Part shown: in pieces, positions 16,865-25,535 of the stretch
Layout: each line of letters begins with the position of its first letter
Position numbering within the stretch: the first letter of the stretch is position 1
NCBI GenBank assembly: GCA_014730185.1
Contig: WJIP01000046.1
Span: 1 to 39,175 of the forward strand
Source of the DNA: Caldithrix sp.
GTDB taxonomy: Bacteria; Calditrichota; Calditrichia; Calditrichales; Calditrichaceae
DNA: 39,175 nucleotides
Reading direction: 5' to 3'
Translations under genes and position numbers: made by a program
Notes under the pieces: model-generated
Databases searched by the model: none
The model's input: only the letters and a program-made list of their open reading frames with translations
What the model was told of the DNA's origin: nothing

Positions 16865-17872
16865 ATGTTTGAAGAAGTGGAAAAAATAAAAAAAGCATAT
16901 TTCGAAGACGCCAAAAAAGTTAAAACATCTGATGATGTTGAAAAATTACGAATTAAATATCTGGGGCGTAAGGGTGCGGTTTCATCGGCTTTTACTATGA
17001 TGGAAGAGGTACCGAACGATAAGAAACCAATGTTGGGTAAAGCCCTTAATCAACTCAAAACTGAACTTGAAAATCATTTCGCGACATTACAACAGGAATT
17101 TAAAGCATCACTCAATAAAAGGGAAACGATCGATTTAACCCTCCCGGGGCGCAAGCCTAACACAGGCAGGAAACATCCCATAGCTCAGGTTGAGGATGAA
17201 ATAAAAACCATATTCAAGGGCTTGGGATTTGTTGTTGAAGATGGCCCGGAAATCGAAAATGACTTTTACAATTTCGAAGCCTTAAATATTCCCAAGTCTC
17301 ATCCTGCCAGAGACATGCAGGATACGCTATACATCAATGATGATATTGTTTTGCGCACCCATACATCGCCTGTACAGATTAGAGTCATGGAAAAAAAGCA
17401 ACCTCCCGTACGGATGATAGCCCCCGGCAGAGTTTACCGGAGGGATACGCCGGATGCCACTCATTCACCCTTTTTTCATCAGGTTGAGGGCTTAGTCGTT
17501 GATAAGGATATTTCCTTTGCCGATTTGAAAGGCGTCATTGAGGCCTTTGCCCACCGTATGTTTGGTAAGGATATTAAAGTACGTTTTCGACCTAGTTTTT
17601 TTCCTTTTACCGAACCCAGTGCCGAATATGATTTTAACTGTGTGTTTTGCCGGGGACAAGGTTGTCGGGTATGCAAACAAACCGGCTGGATCGAAATTTC
17701 AGGCGCGGGTATGGTACACCCCAATGTATTTCGGGCGGTGGGTTACGATCCCGAAATTTATAGCGGATATGCTTTCGGAATGGGGATTGACCGCATCGCG
17801 ATGCTAAAATTTGATATAGATGGCATCCGAACGTTTTTTGAAAATGACATTCGATTTCTAACTCAGTTCTGA
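16865..17872 (+). CDS. pheS: Phenylalanine--tRNA ligase alpha subunit
   Basis: This is the catalytic subunit of the (alpha-beta)2 enzyme that charges tRNA-Phe. It has an N-terminal coiled-coil tRNA-binding arm (about 1-90). The class II core shows VEDGPEIENDFYNFEALNIP and HPARDMQDT, motif 2 (GRVYRRDTPDATHSPFFHQVEG) and motif 3 (GFAMGIDRIAML-like, read here as YAFGMGIDRIAMLKF). The length (335 aa) is normal. It has no strong SD and its promoter is not obvious. pheT follows 11 bp downstream. Confidence 0.95.
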   Translation: MFEEVEKIKKAYFEDAKKVKTSDDVEKLRIKYLGRKGAVSSAFTMMEEVPNDKKPMLGKALNQLKTELENHFATLQQEFKASLNKRETIDLTLPGRKPNTGRKHPIAQVEDEIKTIFKGLGFVVEDGPEIENDFYNFEALNIPKSHPARDMQDTLYINDDIVLRTHTSPVQIRVMEKKQPPVRMIAPGRVYRRDTPDATHSPFFHQVEGLVVDKDISFADLKGVIEAFAHRMFGKDIKVRFRPSFFPFTEPSAEYDFNCVFCRGQGCRVCKQTGWIEISGAGMVHPNVFRAVGYDPEIYSGYAFGMGIDRIAMLKFDIDGIRTFFENDIRFLTQF

Positions 17873-17883
17873 TAAGGTCTGTG

Positions 17884-20277
17884 ATGAAAGTTTCTTACAA
17901 GTGGTTAAAAGATTATATTGATATAAAGCAATCACCTGCAGAATTGGCCGACGCATTAACCGAAGCCGGACTCGAAGTTGAAGAACTGATTCCCCAGGTA
18001 CCATATTTTAACGGTGTTATAGCCGGTAAAGTTACCGAAGTCGCCAAACATCCCAATGCGGATAAACTTTCCGTGTGCAAAGTAATTACTTCTCAAAATG
18101 AGAAGGCGGAAGAGCATCAGGTCATATGCGGAGCACCGAATGTTGCAGAAGGACAGTATATACCCTTTGCTGCCGTCGGAGCTACATTACCAAAAGGATT
18201 TAAGATAAAAAAGGTTAAAATTCGAGGGGTCACTTCCAGCGGAATGATCTGTTCCAAAGAAGAATTGGGGTTGGAAAGCTCCTCGGAAGGTATTTGGGCA
18301 TTCGATGAACCAACACCTTTAGGTACAGATATTTATCCTCTTCTGAAAGACAAAGAAGATTATATCCTGGATATCGCTGTTACGCCCAACCGTCCCGATT
18401 GTCTCAGTATCATTGGTGTTGCCAGAGAAATTGCGGCTTTAACCGGCAATGCACTGCACTTACCGGATATAAATGTACCGGATGAAAAAAACAAATCGGC
18501 GCAGGATTTAATCCATATTGCTATTGAAGATGCAAGCGGTTGTCATCGTTATGCCGCACGGATTATTTCTGATGTTACGATTGATGAAAGCCCGACTTGG
18601 ATACAAAAACGCCTTGAGGCTGTTGGGCTACGACCCATTAATAATGTGGTGGATATTACAAATTTTGTGTTGATGGAAATGGGTCATCCATTGCATGCCT
18701 TTGATATGGATCGTTTGAAGGGTCCGGAAATTAATGTGAGAAGCAGTTCACCGGGAGATACTTTTACGACATTGGATGATAAAGAACGTGTGCTACCTGA
18801 AAACACGGTTATGATATGCGATAATACGCAGCCTGTTGCCATTGGCGGGATAATGGGAGGGCAAAACTCAGAGGTGACCGCTGCAACACGCAATATTTTA
18901 CTGGAAAGCGCCTATTTCAAGCCGGAGCGTATCGCTGTGGCCAGTAAAAAACTGGGGTTAACCTCGGATGCTTCTCAACGTTTCGAAAGAGGCGCTGATA
19001 TTGAAAATATTATTACCGCCCTGAACAGGGCTGCTTCATTACTGGCCGAATATGCACATGGTAAAGTATTACAAGGCGTAGTCGATGAATATCCCCGAAA
19101 ACATCCACAGAAAAAAGTGTCCTTCCGACCCGAGCAGGTCAATCGCCTGTTGGGTAGTTCATTTGAAGACTCATTCATAATAGACACATTAAAGAGGTTA
19201 CAGCTTAACTATAAAAATGGTGTTGTTGAGGTTCCCAGTTTTAGGGTGGATATTGCTCAGGAAGCGGATCTGGTCGAAGAAGTTGCCCGGTTAGTGAATT
19301 ACTCTAACTTACCATCGAAGCAATATACTAACATTCAATATGATGTGGAAACATATTCGAAGGAAGAAGAACTCAGTTTCCTAAAAACTAAACTAATTGA
19401 ACTGGGTATGATGGAAATAGTCACCAACAGTATGTTGAAAAATTTAGAGGCCAAACCTTTTTACGATGGGAATCTGGTTCATATTATGAATCCAATAAGT
19501 GATGATATGACCACCATGCGTCCCTCTCTGATTCCCGGAATGCTTAAGACATTAGCGTACAACATTAATCGCAGTAATAATGATCTTAAAATTTTCGAGC
19601 TAGGAAGAGTCTTCCTGAATTACCGTGTAAAAGATATTCCGGAGCAACCCTATCGTTTAGCGGTAGTTATGACAGGAAATCGTTTCGAAGAGAACTGGGC
19701 AGCACCGGGCGAACTTATTGATTTTTATGATATTAAAGGTATACTCGAATCTTTCGTTGAAAAAATATTCCTTGACAACTTTCAATTTATTTTATATGAT
19801 GCATCAAACATATTCTCTGCCAATGAAACGATTGCATTGCAGGCAAATGAAAAAATAATTGGATATTGCGGGCGATTGAATGAGGCGGTCACCAGTCACT
19901 TTGATATAGATGTGCCGGTTTACGGATTTGAAATAGACGTGAATTCTATGTTGCAATACATGCGCACGGACCGGCGCTATCAACCGGTTTCCCGTTATCC
20001 TTTCAGTGAACGTGATATGGCAATTGTGATTGATCGGCGAATAAATGCCGGTGATATTTTAAAGTTGGTTAAAGAAGAGGGCGGTCATCTATTACAGAGA
20101 GTAAAAATCTTTGATGTTTATCGGGGTGATAAAATACCCGAAGATAAGCAAAGCCTTGCTATCCGTTTACGTTTCCAAAGTAATGAGAGAACACTAAGCG
20201 ATTCGGAAGTTGATGCGGTCTTCACCAGGATCGTCAATAAGGCAAAGCAAAAATATAACGCATATTTGCGGAAATAG
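17884..20277 (+). CDS. pheT: Phenylalanine--tRNA ligase beta subunit
   Basis: This 797-aa subunit carries editing and tRNA binding. In order it shows the start MKVSYKWLKDYI, an EMAP/OB tRNA-binding domain (about 38-150, KHPNADKLSVCKV), and B3/B4 editing (about 210-385, LRPINNVVDITNFV). B5 and the class II-like core come next, and a C-terminal FDX-ACB domain (from about 700, RYPFSERDMAIVIDR). A GTG at 17881 is in frame, but ATG 17884 sits at the right distance from AAGG (17874-17877). It ends 3 bp before the next start, so coupling to the small division genes is likely. Confidence 0.95.
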   Translation: MKVSYKWLKDYIDIKQSPAELADALTEAGLEVEELIPQVPYFNGVIAGKVTEVAKHPNADKLSVCKVITSQNEKAEEHQVICGAPNVAEGQYIPFAAVGATLPKGFKIKKVKIRGVTSSGMICSKEELGLESSSEGIWAFDEPTPLGTDIYPLLKDKEDYILDIAVTPNRPDCLSIIGVAREIAALTGNALHLPDINVPDEKNKSAQDLIHIAIEDASGCHRYAARIISDVTIDESPTWIQKRLEAVGLRPINNVVDITNFVLMEMGHPLHAFDMDRLKGPEINVRSSSPGDTFTTLDDKERVLPENTVMICDNTQPVAIGGIMGGQNSEVTAATRNILLESAYFKPERIAVASKKLGLTSDASQRFERGADIENIITALNRAASLLAEYAHGKVLQGVVDEYPRKHPQKKVSFRPEQVNRLLGSSFEDSFIIDTLKRLQLNYKNGVVEVPSFRVDIAQEADLVEEVARLVNYSNLPSKQYTNIQYDVETYSKEEELSFLKTKLIELGMMEIVTNSMLKNLEAKPFYDGNLVHIMNPISDDMTTMRPSLIPGMLKTLAYNINRSNNDLKIFELGRVFLNYRVKDIPEQPYRLAVVMTGNRFEENWAAPGELIDFYDIKGILESFVEKIFLDNFQFILYDASNIFSANETIALQANEKIIGYCGRLNEAVTSHFDIDVPVYGFEIDVNSMLQYMRTDRRYQPVSRYPFSERDMAIVIDRRINAGDILKLVKEEGGHLLQRVKIFDVYRGDKIPEDKQSLAIRLRFQSNERTLSDSEVDAVFTRIVNKAKQKYNAYLRK

Positions 20278-20280
20278 ACA

Positions 20281-20565
20281 ATGACACTAGTACATTTTGA
20301 CAAACTTAAAAATTATATTGAAGAAATATCGATTAAGTATCAACAGTTAAAATATAAGAACATTCAACTTGAAAAAGAGAACCAAAAACTTAAACAGCAA
20401 CTTGATAATTCCGATGTAAATCCGCAAATTAAAAACTATAACGAAAAGCAAAAAACAGAAGTCGAACAGTTAAAAGAAAAAAATGAGGAAGTAAAAAAGC
20501 ACCTGCTTTCTTTAATTAAACAATTGGAAAATAGGGTGGCGAAACATAGCGGTGTTGATACCTAA
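20281..20565 (+). CDS. Small coiled-coil protein, ZapB-like
   Basis: This 94-aa protein is almost entirely a predicted coiled coil: heptads rich in L, K, E and Q from about residue 5 to 90, with no membrane segment. Its size, composition and position directly before zapA suggest a ZapB-like Z-ring partner, since ZapA and ZapB work together in other bacteria. Coiled coils carry little family signal, so the name rests mostly on context. It starts 3 bp after pheT. Confidence 0.6.
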   Translation: MTLVHFDKLKNYIEEISIKYQQLKYKNIQLEKENQKLKQQLDNSDVNPQIKNYNEKQKTEVEQLKEKNEEVKKHLLSLIKQLENRVAKHSGVDT

Positions 20566-20581
20566 AACTTAGAGGATTGTC

Positions 20582-20869
20582 ATGGCTCCTGGCCAAATAA
20601 AGGTTAATATATTCGGATCGGAATATACACTTCTCTCTGACAATAATGAAAATTATGTATTTGAAATTGCAAAGTATATTGATCAAAAAATGCGTGAAAT
20701 TGACAGTTCACAAAATGTAAAAACCACAACAAAGATTGCCATTTTAGCAGCTTTGAATGTGGCAGATGAACTATTCCAGGAGCGCGATTATAGACAAAAA
20801 CTATTAGACCAATTGAATGAAGAATCAAAAAAAATGGGAAACTCATTAAAGGATGTTTTAGAAAGTTAA
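20582..20869 (+). CDS. zapA: Cell division protein ZapA
   Basis: ZapA bundles FtsZ filaments at mid-cell. The 95-aa protein has the family layout: a beta-rich N-terminal domain (IKVNIFGSEYTLLSDNNENY), VFEIAKYIDQKMREI, then the helix with KIAILAALNVADELFQ and a coiled-coil tail. It lies 16 bp after the coiled-coil gene with an AGAGGA SD. The probable 6S RNA begins about 20 bp after its stop, a neighbourhood also seen in E. coli (zapA-ssrS). Confidence 0.88.
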   Translation: MAPGQIKVNIFGSEYTLLSDNNENYVFEIAKYIDQKMREIDSSQNVKTTTKIAILAALNVADELFQERDYRQKLLDQLNEESKKMGNSLKDVLES

Positions 20870-20890
20870 GTAAAATATTCTCATAATGTG

Positions 20891-21070
20891 AGCCCTGTGT
20901 TTCAATTGCAGGTCTAAGTATAGGACCAACACCTACACAACAAGGGAGCCGAGCTCTGGGCGATGAATGTATGCCCCATCATTTAAGGGGAAACATGATC
21001 CGCTCAGGAGGTGCCCATCATGTTAGACTAGGATCCTAGAATTAGACCGCTGGAATGCAGGGCTTTTTTT
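20891..21070 (+). ncRNA. ssrS: Probable 6S RNA (SsrS)
   Basis: The 239-bp zapA-rny gap folds as a rod typical of 6S RNA, which binds the housekeeping RNA polymerase. Positions 20891-20904 pair with 21051-21064 over 14 continuous pairs (four of them G-U). After a small internal loop 20911-20917 (GGTCTAA) pairs with 21042-21048 (TTAGACC). A third stem pairs TAGGA at 20921-20925 with TCCTA at 21034-21038. Then comes a large central region with an apical hairpin (GGGC 20958-20961 with GCCC 20973-20976). The closing stem runs straight into a T tract (21064-21070), so it doubles as the terminator. Length is about 175 nt. Identification rests on fold and zapA context, not on a model search. Confidence 0.72.
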
Positions 21071-21108
21071 ATTTTCCTAGAGAAATTGATTAAGGAGATA
21101 AATTTAGA

Positions 21109-22656
21109 ATGAACTTTATTATCTGGATAATAGCTGCTTTGATCGGTATCCTTATCGGCTGGCTGCTCAATTCCATGATTGGTAACAATAACTTTGCTTC
21201 GGCCAAAGCTAAAGCCGAGCAACTGATTAAAGATGCAAATGATGATGCGGAAAGTTTAAAAAAAGAAAAACTCATTGAGGCTGATGAAGAAATTTATGAT
21301 CAACGGCAGAAGCTGGAAGAAGAATTCCGTTCCAGAAAAGAAACGCTTATAAAAGATGAAAACGAGTTGACAACCCGTGAGAATGATCTGGAGCGCAAAG
21401 CCGATTTAATCTCTAAAAAAGAGCAGGAATTGGTTATACAGAAACGTGATATTTCCAATCGGGAAAATCAACTGAAATTTAAGCAGGAAAAACTGGACCG
21501 TATGCTCGATGAGGAAAATGTTAGGTTGGAAAAAATTTCAGGACTTACAAGGGATCAGGCAAAGAAAATATTGATGGATAACTTAATTGATGATGCCAAA
21601 AGGGATGCCGCACAGCAGATCTATAAAATTGTGGACGATGCCCAGAAAGAGGCTGAAAAAAAAGCCAGAAACATACTGATTTCTGCTATGCAGCAGACTG
21701 CCACGGATCATGCCATCGAATCTACAGTCTCTGTGGTTACCTTACCCACTGATGATATGAAAGGACGTATTATCGGAAGGGAGGGGCGCAATATCAGAGC
21801 ATTCGAAGTTGTAACCGGCATCGATGTAATCGTTGATGATACGCCGGAAGCGGTTATTTTAAGCGGTTACGATCCTTATCGTAGGGAAGTGGCTCGCATT
21901 ACCATGGAAAAGTTGATTACTGACGGACGCATTCATCCAGGCAGGATTGAAGAGACCTATGAGAAAACAGTCGAAGATATCAGCGAATATCTGACAGAAT
22001 TAGGCGAGCAAGCTCTACTGGAAACGGGGGTACATGGTATTCATTTAGATTTAGTCAATATGCTGGGTAAATTACGCTATAGAACCAGCTATGGGCAAAA
22101 TGTATTGCAGCACAGCAAAGAGGTATCCATCATTGCCTCCATTATGGCTGCCGAACTGGGGCTGGACGAAGCGACGGCCGCCCGGGCTGGTATTCTTCAC
22201 GATATTGGTAGGGCTGTGGATCGTCACAATGAGGGCAGTCATACGCAAATCGGATATGATATTGCCAAAAAATATGGTGAAAATGCAATCGTTTTAAATG
22301 CCATTTTGGGCCACCATGGAGAAGTGGAACCGATCTCTCCCATAACCATCCTGGTGCAGATTGCCAATGAAATCAGCAGTTCACGCCCGGGCGCCCGTAG
22401 GGAAGTTATTGAAAATTTCGTTCAAAGAATGCACAGCATGGAAGATATAGCCCTTTCTTTTGATGGTGTTAAGGCTTCTTACGCCATTCAAGCCGGAAAA
22501 GAGGTAAGAGTCATTATTGATCATGATAAAATTGATGATTCTACAAGTTATCAGCTGGCCAATGACATATCAAAACGCATTCAAAGCGAAGTGGATTACC
22601 CCGGTCAAGTAAAGGTGGTTGTTATCAGAGAATTCCGATCCATTGATCTGGCGTAA
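21109..22656 (+). CDS. rny: Ribonuclease Y
   Basis: This membrane-anchored endoribonuclease starts mRNA decay. The 515 aa show an N-terminal TM helix (about 3-24) and a long charged coiled coil (about 28-200). A KH domain contains MKGRIIGREGRNIRAFE, and an HD domain contains the metal-binding HDIGRAVD motif (near residue 363), followed by the family C-terminal domain. The length is standard for RNase Y. Its start lies 38 bp after the T tract of the 6S RNA, so it needs its own promoter or read-through. Confidence 0.95.
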   Translation: MNFIIWIIAALIGILIGWLLNSMIGNNNFASAKAKAEQLIKDANDDAESLKKEKLIEADEEIYDQRQKLEEEFRSRKETLIKDENELTTRENDLERKADLISKKEQELVIQKRDISNRENQLKFKQEKLDRMLDEENVRLEKISGLTRDQAKKILMDNLIDDAKRDAAQQIYKIVDDAQKEAEKKARNILISAMQQTATDHAIESTVSVVTLPTDDMKGRIIGREGRNIRAFEVVTGIDVIVDDTPEAVILSGYDPYRREVARITMEKLITDGRIHPGRIEETYEKTVEDISEYLTELGEQALLETGVHGIHLDLVNMLGKLRYRTSYGQNVLQHSKEVSIIASIMAAELGLDEATAARAGILHDIGRAVDRHNEGSHTQIGYDIAKKYGENAIVLNAILGHHGEVEPISPITILVQIANEISSSRPGARREVIENFVQRMHSMEDIALSFDGVKASYAIQAGKEVRVIIDHDKIDDSTSYQLANDISKRIQSEVDYPGQVKVVVIREFRSIDLA

Positions 22657-22688
22657 TTGAAATAAGGAAGCAGTAAAGGAATAATAAA

Positions 22689-23594
22689 ATGGATGATCCC
22701 AAGCTATTGAAAGGTAAAATTGTTGCACAGCATGTCAATCAACGTGTGGAAAAAATGGTACAGCTATTAAATGAGCATGGCGTTCAACCCAAATTGAGTG
22801 TGGTACTTGTAGGCGATGATCCCGCATCTAAAGTTTATGTCAAAAGAAAAGGCAAATCGTGCGAAAAACTTGGCATCAAATCAGAAACCATCCAACTACC
22901 CGATACGACAACAGAAGGCGAATTACTGGATATCATTGAACAATTGAACAAGGATACAGACAATCATGGTATACTTGTTCAACTTCCACTACCCAAGCAA
23001 ATTCGGGAAGAAGTCATTATTCGAAGTGTCAATCCACTAAAAGATGTCGATTGTTTTCATCCTCAAAATGTAGGTTTATTGGTGACCGGGAATCCTTATG
23101 TATTACCCTGTACACCTGCGGGCATTTTAGAAATTCTGAAATATTACGAGATTGAGACCGAGGGTAAACATGCGGTTATTATCGGACGAAGCAATATTGT
23201 AGGTAAGCCATTGGCCAATCTACTGGTACAAAAACAAAAAATGGCTAATGCCACAGTAAGTGTGATCCATAGTCGTACGAAGGATTTGGCTGAATACACA
23301 CGTCAGGCGGATATTTTGATTGCTGCTATTGGTAAAGCGGAATTTGTTCATTCCGATATGATTAAAGACGGCACTGTTGTTATCGATGTTGGTATAAATA
23401 GGGTGGATGCCGATAATGAAAAAGGATATCGGTTGGTGGGTGATGTTAATTTTGATAGTGTGTTTTCCAAGGTGGCTCGTATTACCCCTGTACCCGGGGG
23501 CGTGGGACCTATGACCATTGCAATGCTCATGCAAAATACGATTACAGCTGCATCATTTCAGGAAGGCATAACGATCGAAAAAACGGCTAATTAG
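22689..23594 (+). CDS. folD: Bifunctional methylenetetrahydrofolate dehydrogenase/cyclohydrolase
   Basis: It interconverts 5,10-methylene-THF, methenyl-THF and 10-formyl-THF with NAD(P). Catalytic Y50 and K54 (YVKRK) sit at the same positions as in the E. coli enzyme. HGILVQLPLP and the dinucleotide-binding GRSNIVGKPLANLL are clear, as is the C-terminal TPVPGGVGPMTIAML. The length (301 aa) is normal. It is 32 bp after rny with an SD-like GGAA, and probably in the same transcript. Confidence 0.95.
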   Translation: MDDPKLLKGKIVAQHVNQRVEKMVQLLNEHGVQPKLSVVLVGDDPASKVYVKRKGKSCEKLGIKSETIQLPDTTTEGELLDIIEQLNKDTDNHGILVQLPLPKQIREEVIIRSVNPLKDVDCFHPQNVGLLVTGNPYVLPCTPAGILEILKYYEIETEGKHAVIIGRSNIVGKPLANLLVQKQKMANATVSVIHSRTKDLAEYTRQADILIAAIGKAEFVHSDMIKDGTVVIDVGINRVDADNEKGYRLVGDVNFDSVFSKVARITPVPGGVGPMTIAMLMQNTITAASFQEGITIEKTAN

Positions 23595-23816
23595 CAAAAA
23601 ATGAGGTCTGGAAATCTCAAAAATTAAGATCATTTTGGGAAACAAATTAGAAGGCAAACCGTTTTAATTAATACTACACAGAACAGACTAAAACGATATA
23701 AAACGGGTAATAAATAACTTTTTAGTACCCGAACAAAAGTGCATGAACAGAATCGAAACGTTTCATTTGAGAGCCGATAATAGTCAAAAACACTGCATAT
23801 TTTAGGGTAATATTTA

Positions 23817-24137
23817 ATGGATACCATAGTTATATTACTCATTTTTTTACTTGTACTTTTATTCATTCAACTGTTTGCCCTCTTTAAGGTTCGTTATTTA
23901 ATCCGACGATTGAAAAAATTGATGAACGATTTGAATAAGGCCAGTGTTATACCCGGCTTTCAAACTAAATATAATAATCGGAAATGCCAATTTTGCAAAT
24001 ATCGAAAAACTTACCTTAATGTGGATAGTGAAAATGTTCCGTTTTATTACGTTTGCCAATTGCACAAAAAAGTTATATCCTTGAATGATCAATGCAATAA
24101 ATTTAAACTTGATCCTTATTATTATACCAAGGCCTGA
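23817..24137 (+). CDS. Small membrane-anchored cysteine-rich protein
   Basis: I do not recognise a family. The 106-aa protein has one N-terminal TM helix (about 3-23), a basic stretch (25-35) and a short soluble tail. The tail contains C57-x2-C60, C80-x2-H83 and C93, a possible zinc site. The orientation is probably tail-in by the positive-inside rule. It starts after a 222-bp gap from folD and lies 62 bp before the DUF58 gene, with which it may be co-transcribed. The ATG at 23817 lacks a clear SD. Confidence 0.6.
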   Translation: MDTIVILLIFLLVLLFIQLFALFKVRYLIRRLKKLMNDLNKASVIPGFQTKYNNRKCQFCKYRKTYLNVDSENVPFYYVCQLHKKVISLNDQCNKFKLDPYYYTKA

Positions 24138-24199
24138 GTTAATCTGAAAAAAATGTATTACCCCTTTTTTTCTTTACTTGAACCGGAATTTTTGGAGCA

Positions 24200-25096
24200 A
24201 TGAAGCAGGAAACCATTAAATATCTTCAGCCCCATACCGTAACTAAGTTAGCCAATTTGGAAATGATTGCCCGGCTGATGGTGGAAGGATATCTGACCGG
24301 CCTACATAAAAGTCCTTTCCATGGATTCAGTGTAGAATTTTCTCAACACAGACAATATTTACCTGGTGATTCGCTAAGATTTGTTGACTGGAAAGTATAT
24401 GGTCGCACCGATCGTTATTATATCAAACAATATGAACAAGAAACCAATCTGCGCTCTTATCTGTTATTGGATATATCTGAATCTATGAATTATTCCAGTT
24501 CCGATATAACCAAGCTGCAATACGCTAAATATCTGAGCGCTGCTTTATGTTTTATTATGTTACAACAGCGGGATGCTATTGGTATGACCCTGTTTGATAA
24601 TCAAATTCGGGATACCCTCATGCCCAAATCGGTAATGTCTTACCTGAATTTACTGTTGAAAAAACTGGAATTGATTAAGACCGGTCGCGACACTCAGATC
24701 AGTACCGTCCTGCATCAAGTAGCCGAGCAGATAAAACGCAGGGGACTGATAATATTACTTTCTGATTTGTTGGATGATCCGGAAAAAATATTGGCGGGTA
24801 TGAAGCATTTCAGGCATAATGAACACGAAGTGCTCATCTTTCATATTCTTGATGATCAGGAAGTAGATTTTGATTTTTCCGGCGATGTGCAATTTGAAGA
24901 CCTGGAAACATCCGAAACAGTAAAAACCGAACCCTGGTTTATTAAGGAAGCTTATCAAAAAAATATCCGGGAATTTCTGGATTATTTTCGGGTTCAGTTC
25001 AGCAATAATCGTATAGATTATCAACTCCTGAAAACATCAACCCCATTTGACAAAGCTCTTACCCAATATCTCTTGAAGCGCAAAAAGTTGTACTAG
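24200..25096 (+). CDS. DUF58 / vWA-like protein
   Basis: This is a 298-aa cytosolic protein of the DUF58 family. The diagnostic run HRQYLPGDSLRFVDWKVYGR, followed by YIKQYEQETNLR, opens a vWA-like domain whose metal site is DISES (DxSxS). DUF58 proteins usually sit beside MoxR ATPases and vWA/BatA-type membrane proteins and help mature other proteins. None of these partners is in this window, so its target is unknown. Its stop overlaps the stop of the convergent PqqD-like gene by three bases. Confidence 0.85.
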   Translation: MKQETIKYLQPHTVTKLANLEMIARLMVEGYLTGLHKSPFHGFSVEFSQHRQYLPGDSLRFVDWKVYGRTDRYYIKQYEQETNLRSYLLLDISESMNYSSSDITKLQYAKYLSAALCFIMLQQRDAIGMTLFDNQIRDTLMPKSVMSYLNLLLKKLELIKTGRDTQISTVLHQVAEQIKRRGLIILLSDLLDDPEKILAGMKHFRHNEHEVLIFHILDDQEVDFDFSGDVQFEDLETSETVKTEPWFIKEAYQKNIREFLDYFRVQFSNNRIDYQLLKTSTPFDKALTQYLLKRKKLY

Positions 25097-25464
25097 CGCT
25101 CTGACCCATCCGAAGGACAATAGATATCAATGAATTTTTCACGTTGCAACTGAAGTAAAAACTTGCTTAAACGCTCATAAATTTGATTTAAATCTTCACC
25201 GAAGGCCTTACGCATTTCGGTCCCTATTTTTTCTACTGTGGTGTTTCCGTCACAATGTGTCCATACCAACGTACCAATTTTATCTAGTTTTATTTTGAAG
25301 TGTTTGGTTTTCATAAGAGGGTCAAATAATTTTTTAGCCACTCTGTTACGAAACTTAGGTCGGAGAATAATAATCAGGTCGTTTTCTTCATCCATTTCCC
25401 AATCGCAATTGCGTCGGGGATAGCAAACCAGCAATTGATTAATAGTTTCCGGTTTCATAGGCAT
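25093..25464 (-). CDS. PqqD-like peptide-chaperone domain protein
   Basis: This 123-aa protein contains the PqqD fold: a LILRPKF-like strand near residue 35, then IGTLVWTHCDGNTTVEKIGTEM and a helical tail. PqqD-type domains bind the leader of a substrate peptide and present it to a radical-SAM or other RiPP enzyme. No such enzyme, precursor peptide or PQQ gene is visible here, so a stand-alone role is possible. It may start at codon 1 or 3 (both ATG; GGA is better spaced for the second). It shares the strand with the upstream OPT transporter but is separated by a terminator. Confidence 0.7.
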   Translation of the reverse strand: MPMKPETINQLLVCYPRRNCDWEMDEENDLIIILRPKFRNRVAKKLFDPLMKTKHFKIKLDKIGTLVWTHCDGNTTVEKIGTEMRKAFGEDLNQIYERLSKFLLQLQREKFIDIYCPSDGSER

Positions 25465-25481
25465 TCCGTTTATAAATTAAA

Positions 25482-25511
25482 AAGGGATGGAAATCTCAGT
25501 TTCCATCCCTT
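25482..25511 (-). terminator. Terminator of the OPT transporter gene
   Basis: A 12-bp perfect stem (25482-25493 with 25500-25511, six-base loop) is followed, on the minus strand, by a T-rich run (25472-25481). It lies 24 bp after the transporter stop and before the PqqD-like gene, whose transcription may depend on read-through. Confidence 0.88.
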
Positions 25512-25535
25512 GTAAAATGGTAATTCAATTGTAAT

